This document shows, piece after piece, positions 1 through 9,958 of a DNA stretch of 64,000 bases (the first letter of the stretch is position 1; every line of letters begins with the position of its first letter). Source of the stretch: Accumulibacter sp. (GTDB lineage Bacteria; Pseudomonadota; Gammaproteobacteria; Burkholderiales; Rhodocyclaceae); assembly GCA_020049495.1 (NCBI GenBank), contig JAIFKU010000035.1, forward strand, positions 51,350 to 115,349, given 5' to 3'. The translations under genes were made by a program, and so were the position numbers. Below the pieces are notes generated by a model that worked only from the letters and a program-made list of their open reading frames with translations, had not been told where the DNA came from and searched no databases.

Positions 1-225
1 TCCGGCGCGTCCAATGAAGAAGCCGTGGTTTATATGATTGGTACGCTTTACGGCGAATGGCTGGATGGCACCCCATTCAGTGGCAACCGTTATATTGACC
101 GATACGTCGTCAAGGAAGGCCGGATTACCGAAATGCAAGTCTGGAACGACAGTGCGGAATGGCTTCTCGTCCGCGCCGGCCTGGCTGACGCATGGCCTTC
201 GCCAATGGGAAACAGTCATGACTGA
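1..225 (+). CDS. SnoaL/NTF2-like family protein, C-terminal part (truncated by window edge)
   Basis: Frame open from base 1; ...YGEWLDGTPFSGNRYIDRYVVKEGRITEMQVWNDSAEWLL resembles the C-terminus of SnoaL-like proteins. Confidence 0.55.
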   Translation, partial: SGASNEEAVVYMIGTLYGEWLDGTPFSGNRYIDRYVVKEGRITEMQVWNDSAEWLLVRAGLADAWPSPMGNSHD

Positions 226-1123
226 CGATCTTCGTTTTGGCCCGCTTCCCACGCCAGGTCGCTTTCCTTACACTGCCATTGACAAGCGACAAGACTACAA
301 CTGGCCCAATGAGACGCGACTTGCGGTCTATATTGGCTTCAACATCGAGCACTTCGCCTTTGCACAAGGACTGGGAGCTTGTATCGGGCCGGTATCGGCG
401 CAGCCGGATGTACTCAATTACAGTTGGCGTGAATATGGCAACCGCGTCGGTGCATGGCGTTGCCTGGATGTCTTCAATCGCCTCGGGCTCCCGACCGGTG
501 CACTGATCAATACAGCACTCTACGACCACTGTCCGGAACTGGTCGCAGCTTTCGCCGCACGCGGTGACGAGATCATCGGCCATGGTCATAGCAACGCCAT
601 GCGTCAGAGTGATCTCGGCGAAGAAGGAGAGCGCATTTTGCTCTGCCACTGTCGAGACCGAATCATCGAGGAAAGCGGCACAGCGCCCAGTGGCTGGCTG
701 TCACCCTGGATTTCGGAAAGCACGGTAACCACGGATCTCCTTGCCGAAACAGGCTACCACTACACGCTCAACTGGTGCCACGACGACCAGCCGATACCCA
801 TGGCAACGCGAAACGGTACGTTGTGGTCAGTTCCCTATTCGCAGGAGGCGAATGACATACCGATGATCATTGCCCGGCGAATGGATGGCAAGGACTTCGC
901 CCAGCTGATTATTGACCAATTCGACGAGATGCTCGACCAATCGACGCGTCAGCCGCTGGTTTTGGGCATTGCACTGCACCCATACGTCATTGGGCAGCCT
1001 TACCGCTTGCGCCACTTCAGAAGAGCGCTGGAACACATTGCTTCGGCGCGTGATGCCAATAAAATATGGATGACGACACCAGGTGCCATCTGCAGGCATG
1101 TCGACCAACGGAGTGATCTTTGA
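218..1123 (+). CDS. Polysaccharide deacetylase family protein (PuuE/allantoinase-like)
   Basis: ORF 38..1123 with likely start ATG at 218 overlapping the previous stop; NodB-like motifs (GHGHSN, SPWISES, LGIALHPYVIGQPYR). Confidence 0.8.
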   Translation: MTDDLRFGPLPTPGRFPYTAIDKRQDYNWPNETRLAVYIGFNIEHFAFAQGLGACIGPVSAQPDVLNYSWREYGNRVGAWRCLDVFNRLGLPTGALINTALYDHCPELVAAFAARGDEIIGHGHSNAMRQSDLGEEGERILLCHCRDRIIEESGTAPSGWLSPWISESTVTTDLLAETGYHYTLNWCHDDQPIPMATRNGTLWSVPYSQEANDIPMIIARRMDGKDFAQLIIDQFDEMLDQSTRQPLVLGIALHPYVIGQPYRLRHFRRALEHIASARDANKIWMTTPGAICRHVDQRSDL

Positions 1124-1158
1124 ACCCATGAGCTCTCAGATCTGGCTCACTTTACTGA

Positions 1159-2379
1159 ATGAAAAGCATGAAAACACCTTGTGTATTGAACGACACCGTC
1201 GGCGCCTTCGTGCCACACGGCCATTTCACTCTATCACCATCACATGAAGGCCCTTTGAGCGGCTTGCGATTTGCCGCCAAGGATTTGTTCGATGTTGCCG
1301 GGCATCCCACGGGAGCAGGAAATCCAGACTGGCTGATATCGCACCCGCTGCCGGAAACGCACAGCCCGGTGATTGCACTTCTGCTTGAACAAGGCGCGGA
1401 GCTGTGCGGAAAAACTCTGACAGATGAACTGGCCTACAGCATTCATGGGCATAACATCCACTACGGCATGCCGATCAACTCGGCAGCGCCCGAGCGCATT
1501 CCAGGCGGATCATCCTCCGGGTCGGTGGCGGCGGTTGCCGCACGCCTGGTTGATTTTGCCCTGGGAACCGACACCGGCGGATCAACGCGCGTTCCGGCAA
1601 GCTACTGTGGGGTATGGGGTCTGCGCACCACGCATGGCCTGCTCTCACGTGAAGGTCTGGTGCCCCTGCACCCGAGTTTCGATACCGTCACCTGGTTCGC
1701 CCATGAGCCGGATATTTTTGCCCGTGTCGCCGAAGTGCTGCTGCCCGTGTCAGACTTTGCGCCAAAGCGCGTGCTCTGCCTTGACGATGCGTGGCGGTTG
1801 GCCGACGACAGTTTCCAGTCAGCACTCGCTGCCGTCAGGAAAACACTGGCGGAGTTGCTGAACACTGACGCGGTGGATCAGCCAATATCCGCCACCTCGC
1901 TTGACGAATGGCGTCAGGTTTATGTCACGGCCGGAGCCTTCGAAGGCTGGCAAGTGCATGGGGCATGGATTTCAGCCCATTCCCCCAAATTTGCGCCGCC
2001 GATTACTGCCCGCTGGGAAGCCGCCGCAAAAATCACTTCACAACAATCCACGACGGCCCAACTGCGCTGGGCTGAAATCCGGAAACACGTTCGTGGAATA
2101 CTGGGAAGTGACACCGTTGCCATCCTGCCATCCGCCGCGAGTGTTGCCCCTTTACGCACGGCAGCCAATGCCACCATTGAAGAAACGCGGATTCGAACCA
2201 TGCAGATTTGTTGTATTGCAGGGCTCTCCGGACTACCGCAGGTCAGTATCCCGATGACCGACCCGACAGGGTTGCCTGTCGGTATCTCTCTACTGGGCCC
2301 GGAGGGGAGTGATCGGGCACTGATTCGGCTGGCCACTCAATTGAAGTCAAAGCTTGATGTAGAATGCAAAATCATTTGA
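1159..2379 (+). CDS. Amidase signature family protein
   Basis: AAKDLFDVAG, GGSSSGSVAAVA and GTDTGGSTRVPASYCG: Ser-cisSer-Lys amidase signature. Confidence 0.88.
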   Translation: MKSMKTPCVLNDTVGAFVPHGHFTLSPSHEGPLSGLRFAAKDLFDVAGHPTGAGNPDWLISHPLPETHSPVIALLLEQGAELCGKTLTDELAYSIHGHNIHYGMPINSAAPERIPGGSSSGSVAAVAARLVDFALGTDTGGSTRVPASYCGVWGLRTTHGLLSREGLVPLHPSFDTVTWFAHEPDIFARVAEVLLPVSDFAPKRVLCLDDAWRLADDSFQSALAAVRKTLAELLNTDAVDQPISATSLDEWRQVYVTAGAFEGWQVHGAWISAHSPKFAPPITARWEAAAKITSQQSTTAQLRWAEIRKHVRGILGSDTVAILPSAASVAPLRTAANATIEETRIRTMQICCIAGLSGLPQVSIPMTDPTGLPVGISLLGPEGSDRALIRLATQLKSKLDVECKII

Positions 2380-3158
2380 TCAACAATCCAGTCAATTTAT
2401 GTCTTCAATCTCCGTTGTTTGCCATGGCCAAAAATAGTTCTGAACTTCAGAACGCCAGCTTCAAGAAACGCACAAAATTGACTGTCTCTGCCAATGATTG
2501 CGAGGAGGCGATCTACAAAACGATTTTCGAGAGCGTCATGACGCAGCGACTGAAGCCGGGTACCAAGCTGCCCGAGGCCTCACTCTGCGAACTGTTCAGC
2601 GCCAGTCGGGCAACCGTACGCAAAGTCTTGCAGAGTCTGGCGCACGACCACATCGTTGAACTTCGTCCCAATCGCGGAGCCAGCGTTGCCGCGCCAACCC
2701 CGGAGCAAACCCGTGAAATCTTCGAAGCGAGACGGATACTGGAATCGTCCATTGTCCGACTCGCGGCTGTTAACGCCAAACGCTTAGACATCGCTACCTT
2801 GCGACAACGTCTTAAGCAGGAACATGCTTCGCTGGATCGCTTACCCCAACCCGAATGGGTGCGGCTCGCCAGTTCATTCCATCTGGCCGTGGCCGAAACG
2901 GCCGGCAATCCGATTCTCACGCACTATCTGATCGAACTGGTCTCGCGTTGCTCGCTGATCGTGGCATTGTATGAACCGCCTGGAAACGCTTCCTGTGAGC
3001 ATGAAGAGCACAGCCGGATCGTCGATTACATCGAGCAGGGTGACGGAGACCGGGCAGCTCGCCTGATGGAAAATCATTTAAGCAACCTGGAGAAGAATGT
3101 CTTTCTCAATCCTGAAGAAGATGATCATTCACTTGGGCGAATGCTTGGATTGAAATAA
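2364..3158 (+). CDS. GntR family transcriptional regulator, FCD-type
   Basis: N-terminal wHTH (LKPGTKLPEASLCELFSASRATVRKVLQSLAHDHIVELRPNRGASVA) plus FCD-like C-terminal domain; start may be 2424. Confidence 0.85.
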   Translation: MQNHLINNPVNLCLQSPLFAMAKNSSELQNASFKKRTKLTVSANDCEEAIYKTIFESVMTQRLKPGTKLPEASLCELFSASRATVRKVLQSLAHDHIVELRPNRGASVAAPTPEQTREIFEARRILESSIVRLAAVNAKRLDIATLRQRLKQEHASLDRLPQPEWVRLASSFHLAVAETAGNPILTHYLIELVSRCSLIVALYEPPGNASCEHEEHSRIVDYIEQGDGDRAARLMENHLSNLEKNVFLNPEEDDHSLGRMLGLK

Positions 3159-3576
3159 CGACCGAGTAGTCTAGCCATCGTCCACTCAACCAGCTAACGC
3201 TATGTAGGCCCTAATACCCACTGGAGGAGAAGCTGTCGAATCAGAATGATTTATTGACCAAGGCCATCTTTTTGATGGACAACAGCTATTTCAGAGATAA
3301 AGACTCAACAACAGCTTAGACCGACCTGCCGTCTGTGAGTGGTCGGACAGAATGACAGCTCCACTCTGATAACTGCCGTCTCACCCCTGTGAGCACGACC
3401 GGCCGGATTGGGTCGCTTGCGGAAATGAGGCCGAATACAAAACCAAAATTCAGACCCAGCAAGGTAAGCCTCGGAACAGGCCTATCCACCCTGGAGATGC
3501 TTGTTGATACCAACTGGTTTTGGCGCGAAACCGGCTCAGTTAACCGGAAAATTCGAAAACCCGATTTGATTTTCCT

Positions 3577-4881
3577 TTAGCGCAGCCAGCCTTTTTTCCC
3601 GAAAAACCAGAATGGAACAGCCACGGATATGAACATCAGCGCCAGCGAGAACGGGTAGCCGTACTCCCAGTTGATCTCGGGGAACCAGTTTTTGAAGTTC
3701 ATGCCGTAGATGCTGGCGATCAGGGTGGGCGGCAGCATGGCGACCGAGGCCACGGAAAAGATCTTGATGATCTTGTTCTGGTTGATGTTGATGAAGCCAA
3801 CCGTGGCGTCCATCAGGAAGTTGATCTTCCCGAACAGGAATGACGTGTGCCCGTCGAGCGATTCGATGTCGCGCAGAATCTGGCGCGCGTCCTCCAGTTG
3901 TTCGGTATTGAGGAACTTGCCCCGGGTCAGGAAGGAGACGGCGCGCCGGGTGTCATGAACGTTGCGCCGGATGCGCCCGTTGAGGTCTTCCTCGCGCGCG
4001 ATGTCGGCCAGGATCTTGGCCGCTTCGGTATCGGTGATTTCGGTGCCCAGCACATGCTTGCTTACATCTTCCAGCGCGGCATAGACGTCCTCCAGCGCGT
4101 CGGCCGAATACTCGGCATCGGCGGCGTAGAGATCGAGCAGAACATCCTTGCCGTCGGTCACGTAACCGGGTTGCGTACGTGCCCGCAAGCGTTGCAGACG
4201 GAACACCGGCAGTTCTTCGGTACGCACGGTGAACAGGATGTCCCGGTGCAGAATCAGCGCCACCGCCACGTTGCGCGACCCTTCCTTGGTATCGAGCAGA
4301 AAGTCGGAGTGCAGGTGAATTTCACCGTTGTCCTCGACGTAGAAGCGCGCACTCGCCTCGAGGTCGGTCAGGCTGCTCGGATTCGGTAATTGGACATCAA
4401 AGAAACGTCCGACCCACGATCGGATCTCCGGTGTCGGAGCGACCAGATCGATCCAGATCGGCTTCAGGCATTTCAGATCGTACGGAGTATTGACGCTGAT
4501 CTGGCTGAGCCGGCCGTTGCGCAGCTCGAAGGCACTGATGGTCGTTTTTTCGTTGCGGTGATGACTGTCGCCGATCAGGTCCTGGCGTACTTCGTCGGAG
4601 AGTATTTCGAGGATGGATTCGCCACGTTCCTCGCGCACTTCATACCAGACAATCAGACGCTCTTCGGGCTCCAGGGCCTCGATGATCCGGGCAATCTCGG
4701 CCAGGGGAACACGTTCCAGCAGGCTGCGCAAGCCGGCCAGATGCTGCTTGTGCACCACGTCTTCGACGAGATCGTGGCGTGGCATGTCCTGACGGTGTAC
4801 GAGATCCTCTACGAGCTTGTGCTTGGCGAGCAGGTCTTTCACACTGGACAGGTGATCCTGAATATTTTTTTCTTCACTCAT
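3577..4881 (-). CDS. corA: CorA-family magnesium/cobalt transporter with N-terminal MgtE-N-like extension
   Basis: C-terminal YGMNF motif and two TM segments; N-terminal LRSLLERVPLAEIARIIEALEPEERLIVWYEV resembles an MgtE N domain; likely start MSEEKN. Confidence 0.85.
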   Translation of the reverse strand: MSEEKNIQDHLSSVKDLLAKHKLVEDLVHRQDMPRHDLVEDVVHKQHLAGLRSLLERVPLAEIARIIEALEPEERLIVWYEVREERGESILEILSDEVRQDLIGDSHHRNEKTTISAFELRNGRLSQISVNTPYDLKCLKPIWIDLVAPTPEIRSWVGRFFDVQLPNPSSLTDLEASARFYVEDNGEIHLHSDFLLDTKEGSRNVAVALILHRDILFTVRTEELPVFRLQRLRARTQPGYVTDGKDVLLDLYAADAEYSADALEDVYAALEDVSKHVLGTEITDTEAAKILADIAREEDLNGRIRRNVHDTRRAVSFLTRGKFLNTEQLEDARQILRDIESLDGHTSFLFGKINFLMDATVGFININQNKIIKIFSVASVAMLPPTLIASIYGMNFKNWFPEINWEYGYPFSLALMFISVAVPFWFFGKKGWLR

Positions 4882-5006
4882 CGCAGGTGCCTCCCCTGTC
4901 TTGCAGCGCTTCAAACAGGCGGGAATTCTAGCACGCTGCGGCGAAGTCGCCGAAGCACATTACACTTTTTCCGGAGGGACGGCGGGCACAACGAGAAAAC
5001 TTCTGT

Positions 5007-5720
5007 TCAGGGCACCTGCGCCGACGGCATGCGGACAAGAATGGCCTCGGCCTTGCTGGCCAGTCCCGGTGCGCCGCGGTTGCGGTCGTAGAAACGCGGA
5101 CTCGGCACCATGCCCGCCAGCCTTGCTGCCTGTTCGTCAGAGAGCTGCGCCGCACTGATGCCGTAATAGTGACGTGCCGCTGCCTCTGCACCGAACACGC
5201 CGTTACCCCATTCAATGACATTGAGGTAAACCTCGAAGATGCGCTGCTTGCTCCACACGGCCTCGATCATCAAGGTCACTACGGCTTCCTGGGCCTTGCG
5301 CCAGGGGGTTTTCGAAGGCGTCAGAAAGAGGTTTTTGGCCAGTTGCTGCGAGATGGTCGAGCCGCCGGCAACGACCTTGCCTTTTTTCCGGTTTTTCTCG
5401 AGGGCTTTCTGGATGCCGTCCCAGTCGAAGCCTTCGTGATGGACAAACAGATCGTCTTCGGCGACGATCAGGGCGCGCTTCAGGTGATTCGAAATTTTTG
5501 CGTAGTCGACCCACTGTTTTTTGAGCTGGGCCTTGGGATCTTTGACCTGCAGCTCGACAAGGCGGATTTCCATGAAGCGCGTGCTATCCGGGTTAACCCA
5601 GTTCCACCAGAGTACCCAGCCAAACAGCCAGAACTGGTAAAGCAATAACAGCCCGAACAACGCGAGAACGAGCCATTTTGCCCAGTGCGCAACAAAGCTC
5701 GCGGCACGCTTACCGCTCAT
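5007..5720 (-). CDS. mtgA: Monofunctional biosynthetic peptidoglycan transglycosylase
   Basis: EDDLFVHHEGFDWDGIQKALEKN, GGSTISQQLAKNLFL and NVIEWGNGVFGAEAAARHYYG: GT51 motifs. Confidence 0.95.
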   Translation of the reverse strand: MSGKRAASFVAHWAKWLVLALFGLLLLYQFWLFGWVLWWNWVNPDSTRFMEIRLVELQVKDPKAQLKKQWVDYAKISNHLKRALIVAEDDLFVHHEGFDWDGIQKALEKNRKKGKVVAGGSTISQQLAKNLFLTPSKTPWRKAQEAVVTLMIEAVWSKQRIFEVYLNVIEWGNGVFGAEAAARHYYGISAAQLSDEQAARLAGMVPSPRFYDRNRGAPGLASKAEAILVRMPSAQVP

Positions 5721-6532
5721 GCCTTCTGCAGAAGTTCCATGACCGGGGCAATGCCGGGACGTACGCCCCGCCAGACATAAAAGGATTCAGCCGCCTGTTC
5801 CAGAAGCATGCCCAGTCCTTCGGAAATCACCGCCGCCCCCTGCTCTCGGGCAAAGATCCGGTAAGGGGTATCGCCGAGGCCATACATCATTTTGTAAGCC
5901 AGGCTGCCGGGAGCGAAAATGCCCTCGGGCAATGCCGGCATTGTTCCATGGAGACTGGCCGATGTGGCGTTGATGACGATGTCGAAGGTTTTCCCGGCCA
6001 GATCAGGCAAGTCGCAGCCGGAGACGGGGCCAAGATGGGTAAAATGATCGACCAGCACATGCGTCTTGGACTCCGTGCGGTTGGAAATGACCAGAGCGGA
6101 CGGTCGTTCATCGAGCAGCGGCCCGATCACACCGCGTGCCGCCCCGCCTGCGCCGAGCAGCAGGACACGCTTGCCGGTGATGGGCTGGGCGAGATTGACG
6201 GTGATGTCGCGGATCAGCCCGACGCCGTCGGTGTTGTCGCCGATAACTTCATCGCCGTCGAAGAGCAGCGTATTGGCTGCGCCTGCCAGTTCGGCGCGCG
6301 CGGTCAGCCGGGTCACCAGCTGAAAGGCTTCCTGCTTGAACGGCACGGTGACATTGGCGCCGCGCCCACCCGCGGCAATGAAGGCGTCCACCGCATCGGC
6401 AAAGCCCTCGAGCGAGGCAAGAATGGCCTTGTATTCGATATCCTCGCCGGTCTGGCGGGCGAAGGCGGCGTGGATGACGGGCGACTTGCTGTGGCCGATG
6501 GGATTGCCGAAAACGCAGTATTTATCAGTCAT
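5717..6532 (-). CDS. aroE: Shikimate dehydrogenase
   Basis: VFGNPIGHSKSPVIHAAFA, GANVTVPFK, LLLGAGGAARGV; overlaps mtgA by 4 nt. Confidence 0.96.
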   Translation of the reverse strand: MTDKYCVFGNPIGHSKSPVIHAAFARQTGEDIEYKAILASLEGFADAVDAFIAAGGRGANVTVPFKQEAFQLVTRLTARAELAGAANTLLFDGDEVIGDNTDGVGLIRDITVNLAQPITGKRVLLLGAGGAARGVIGPLLDERPSALVISNRTESKTHVLVDHFTHLGPVSGCDLPDLAGKTFDIVINATSASLHGTMPALPEGIFAPGSLAYKMMYGLGDTPYRIFAREQGAAVISEGLGMLLEQAAESFYVWRGVRPGIAPVMELLQKA

Positions 6533-6568
6533 GTCGATCTGTTGGTGTGGTGAAGGATGGCTTGGAGT

Positions 6569-7480
6569 TCAGCGCGTCGAATTGGTTTCAAGCTGATTAT
6601 GGCGGGTGAACGTCCAACTGCGGGTAAATTCCAGGATATCGTAATCGCGCCGGATATCCGGGGTAAACGCACCAAAGGGGGCAGCCATCTGCACAATGCG
6701 GAGGGCTGCATCATCAAGTATCTTGTGGCCTGAAGACCGGTTGATTTCCACGCGGTCGATACTGCCATCGCTTTTTATTCTGACCGACAGAATGAGGCTT
6801 CCGTACAGCTTGCCCTTGGCCGCCTCCGGGTAATTCAGGGTACCGACGCGTTCAACCTTGATGCGCCAGTCTTCGCTGTATTGGGCGTAACTGACGCCCT
6901 CGGCCCGGGTACCCATGTTCTTCACCCGCGGGCGCTTGTTGTATTCGTCGGTCTGCCGGTCGATTTCGCCCTCAAGCCGCGCCATTTCGAGCGCCCGCGT
7001 GGCCAGATCGCGGCCGCTCAGGCTGGTGACTGTTTCAGGCTGGGCTTCCTTGTCGGCCTGGAGACGGGCTGTTTCCTTTCTGCGCGCCAGGGCCAGCAAG
7101 TGCTGCTGTTGCGCTTCAAGGGCCTGCACGCGCTTTTGCGCCTGCTCCAGTTCGCTGCCGCTCTGCTGTCTGGCTGAGGGCGGCAGGGGTGTCCTGGTCC
7201 GGCGGTTCTGCTCCGTGTTACCGCCGCCGTCAAGATTGGCCTGGGCCAGCGCCTGGGCGTTCGTCGGTTTGCGCGCCGACTTGCTGTTCACCAGGATGAT
7301 GTCCAGAGCCTTGTCCTGGAAGGCCCGCGAGGCCTCGGGAAACTTGAAGTGGAGCGAGAGCAGCACGGCGTGGAAAAACAGCGAGGCACCCAGCGCGATC
7401 CACAGATTGCGGTCGGCGGGGGGCACAGCCCACAGGTGGCGGGTTACGCTGCTCACGTCAGTCAATGGCCTCCACAGCAT
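6569..7480 (-). CDS. Energy transducer TonB-family protein
   Basis: N-terminal TM, charged coiled coil, C-terminal TonB-like domain (GSLILSVRIKSDGSIDRVEINRSSGHKILDDAALRIVQMAAPF). Confidence 0.82.
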   Translation of the reverse strand: MLWRPLTDVSSVTRHLWAVPPADRNLWIALGASLFFHAVLLSLHFKFPEASRAFQDKALDIILVNSKSARKPTNAQALAQANLDGGGNTEQNRRTRTPLPPSARQQSGSELEQAQKRVQALEAQQQHLLALARRKETARLQADKEAQPETVTSLSGRDLATRALEMARLEGEIDRQTDEYNKRPRVKNMGTRAEGVSYAQYSEDWRIKVERVGTLNYPEAAKGKLYGSLILSVRIKSDGSIDRVEINRSSGHKILDDAALRIVQMAAPFGAFTPDIRRDYDILEFTRSWTFTRHNQLETNSTR

Positions 7481-9380
7481 CCTCGCTGAACTCCTCGATC
7501 CCGGGTATAGACTCGTTCAGCGTCTCGAGATAGCGACAGCCGAGTTCAAGCGTCAGCGGGTCGATCGATTCGATGCTCAGGCGCAGACGCTGACCCGGCT
7601 TCAGATCGGGCGCCGACGCAATACGCTGAATTATGGGCAGATGATCGAGTTTGGCAAGTCCTTCGCGGCGAAGCGTTGCGTCGATGGTCATCAGGCCTTG
7701 TTGTTGCAGCCAGCGCAGGCACCAGTAACGTTCCATGCCGCGCTGGAATTCGGCGTAGGCGCTGTAGGTCAGGTCAAAATCGCGCATGGCGGCAAACAGG
7801 GCCTCCGATTTCGCGCCAAAATGGGGCGTCTCGCCATTCAGGCAGGCGATCAGCTGCCACTGGTTGAGCAGATCGACGTAGCGGCGCAGCGGCGATGAGG
7901 ACCAGGCATACTGCGCGACACCTAGGCCGTCGTGCGGTTGCGGCGAAGTCGTCATGCGCACCTTGCCGCCAGTCTGCGCACGGTAGATGGCCGGAATGCC
8001 CTTTTCGGCGAGCAGACCGCCCCAGGTGCTGTTGGCGACAATCATCAGTTCGGCGACCAGCTTGTCGAGCGGGCTGCCTCGCCGGCGCTCGTTGATCTCG
8101 ACGCGACAGTGCTCGGGGGTGGCCGGATCGCCGGCGATGGCAAAGTTGTAATCGTTGTTGCCGGGCATCGCCGAGGGCTTGCCGCGCCGGCCTTCGCAGG
8201 CGTTGGCCAGATGCCAGAGCGTTTTTAGCTCGTCACGAAAGGCAAATTCGGGCAGGCCCTCAGCCAGCGTCTGCTCGTTGAACAGCGGTTCGAGATCGTG
8301 ATGACGCAGGTTGGCGACTATTGGCACCATCTCGACGAGCGATTCGTGTGCCGAGATTTCGAACTCGGGCGTCACCGTCAGGTAAAGCGAAAGCGATGGA
8401 CAGTCGCGACCGGCGGACAGCGTGAATTTGCCGACCGCCGCTTCGGGCAGCATGGTGATCTTGTTACCCGGCATGTAGACGGTGGATAGTCGTTCGCGCG
8501 CCAAGCTGTCGAGCGGCGAACCCGGCACAATGCCCAGCCCCGGCGCCGCGATATGGATACCGACGCGCCAGCCGAGGCCGGGTAGGACCTGCAGCGAAAA
8601 CGCATCGTCGATTTCGGTGGTCGCGGCATCGTCGATCGAGAACGCCTGCACCCTGGCGCGCGGCAAGCCGGTCGGCGGCAAGGGCAGGTCGGTGGCCGGG
8701 AAATCAACACCGCGCGGGAAGTATTCAAGCAGAAAGCGCTGCAGATGGTAATCGTGGGCCGAACGAATGGCTCCGCACTTGTGCAGCAGATGCAGCGCCG
8801 AGAGACCGGTTTCGGCGCAGGCCGTTTCCAGCGCCTTGGTCTCCGGGCGATTGCGGTCGGGCTTGTAGAGCAACTGATTGAGCAGCGGTAAAAATTCGGG
8901 CGGCAGGGCGAAAGCCGTCAGTTCGCCAACCATGCGTTCGATAGCCAGAGCCTGCTGACGCTTCTTTTCCAGACCGGCCAGAGCCGCTGCCAGGATTTCT
9001 GCCGGGGCCTTGCGGAAGCGCCCCTTGCCCTTGCGGTGAAAATACACGGGGGCGGCATGCAGCGCCAGCAGCAGCGCAGACGACTCAATCGCCGAGGCCT
9101 TGTGACCGGTGCCACCGAAGTAGTCATCGGCAAAAGCGCAAAAGGAAAATTCGCCGTCGCCGGCGCACTCCCAGAGAAATTCGGTTTCGATGTCCGCAGC
9201 GAGTGCCTCGGCCCGACTCAGCAATTCGCCGGGCGCCGGTTCCTGAAAACGCAACAGAACATTGCTCGACTTGATCTTGGCGCGCTTGCCGGAGGCCGTC
9301 TCGACCTGCAACGAGGCGTCGTTGTCGGTCAGGATAGTGGCGGTTTTGAAGGCGCCGTCTTCTTCGAACAGAACATGCAT
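7458..9380 (-). CDS. RNB-domain ribonuclease (RNase II/VacB family)
   Basis: FSIDDAATTEIDDAFSL, RERLSTVYMPGNKITMLP and YAWSSSPLRRYVDLLNQWQL: RNB catalytic motifs. Confidence 0.88.
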   Translation of the reverse strand: MHVLFEEDGAFKTATILTDNDASLQVETASGKRAKIKSSNVLLRFQEPAPGELLSRAEALAADIETEFLWECAGDGEFSFCAFADDYFGGTGHKASAIESSALLLALHAAPVYFHRKGKGRFRKAPAEILAAALAGLEKKRQQALAIERMVGELTAFALPPEFLPLLNQLLYKPDRNRPETKALETACAETGLSALHLLHKCGAIRSAHDYHLQRFLLEYFPRGVDFPATDLPLPPTGLPRARVQAFSIDDAATTEIDDAFSLQVLPGLGWRVGIHIAAPGLGIVPGSPLDSLARERLSTVYMPGNKITMLPEAAVGKFTLSAGRDCPSLSLYLTVTPEFEISAHESLVEMVPIVANLRHHDLEPLFNEQTLAEGLPEFAFRDELKTLWHLANACEGRRGKPSAMPGNNDYNFAIAGDPATPEHCRVEINERRRGSPLDKLVAELMIVANSTWGGLLAEKGIPAIYRAQTGGKVRMTTSPQPHDGLGVAQYAWSSSPLRRYVDLLNQWQLIACLNGETPHFGAKSEALFAAMRDFDLTYSAYAEFQRGMERYWCLRWLQQQGLMTIDATLRREGLAKLDHLPIIQRIASAPDLKPGQRLRLSIESIDPLTLELGCRYLETLNESIPGIEEFSEDAVEAID

Positions 9381-9388
9381 CGCCGGCA

Positions 9389-9958
9389 TTATAACCCGCA
9401 ATATTCAAGCAGTTGCGGCAGCATCTCGGGGAAACGGGTGAAGCTGTGGTCGCCGCCCTCCAGCACCACCTGGCGGCAACCGGCATAACGCGCCAGTGCC
9501 TGCCGGTAATCGAGCAGTTCGTCACCGCTCTCGACCATCAGCAGATAGCGTTCCGGCGTCACCCGCTTTACCTCGAGGGCGCGCAGTTGCCGGATGTGTT
9601 CGGCGGTGAAGTCAAAGGATTCGCCGGTATGCAGGTTGGTTTGCATCCCGATGAACGCGTCGAGCGAAACCGGGGCAACGACGGCCGGGTTGATCAGCAC
9701 CGCCCGCAGGTCGAAGCGCTCGGCCAGATGGGTGGCGTAATAACCGCCGAGCGAGCTGCCAACCAGGGTCAGCGAGCCCGTCTGCTCGCCGATGATGAGC
9801 TCAGCCTGGGCGATGGCAGCGTCCGGTACGTGCGACAGCGCCGGGCAGAAGAAGCGCTGACCCTGGCCGCGCATATTCAGGGTCTCGGCCAGCCGCCGCG
9901 ATTTCCACGATGCCGGCGACGAACAGAAACCGTGCAGATAGAGGATGGCCGCGCTCAT
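9389..9958 (-). CDS. YqiA/YcfP family alpha/beta hydrolase
   Basis: [41 protein letters not shown]. Confidence 0.88.
   Translation of the reverse strand: MSAAILYLHGFCSSPASWKSRRLAETLNMRGQGQRFFCPALSHVPDAAIAQAELIIGEQTGSLTLVGSSLGGYYATHLAERFDLRAVLINPAVVAPVSLDAFIGMQTNLHTGESFDFTAEHIRQLRALEVKRVTPERYLLMVESGDELLDYRQALARYAGCRQVVLEGGDHSFTRFPEMLPQLLEYCGL

Noticed and set aside
125-649. Long antisense ORFs throughout (e.g. 125..649 -, 14469..15137 +, 24621..25826 +, 30526..31425 -, 52087..54363 +, 59915..61180 -)
   Set aside because: They overlap strongly recognised genes on the other strand and have low-complexity or arginine/histidine-rich translations, as expected from high-GC third-codon bias.
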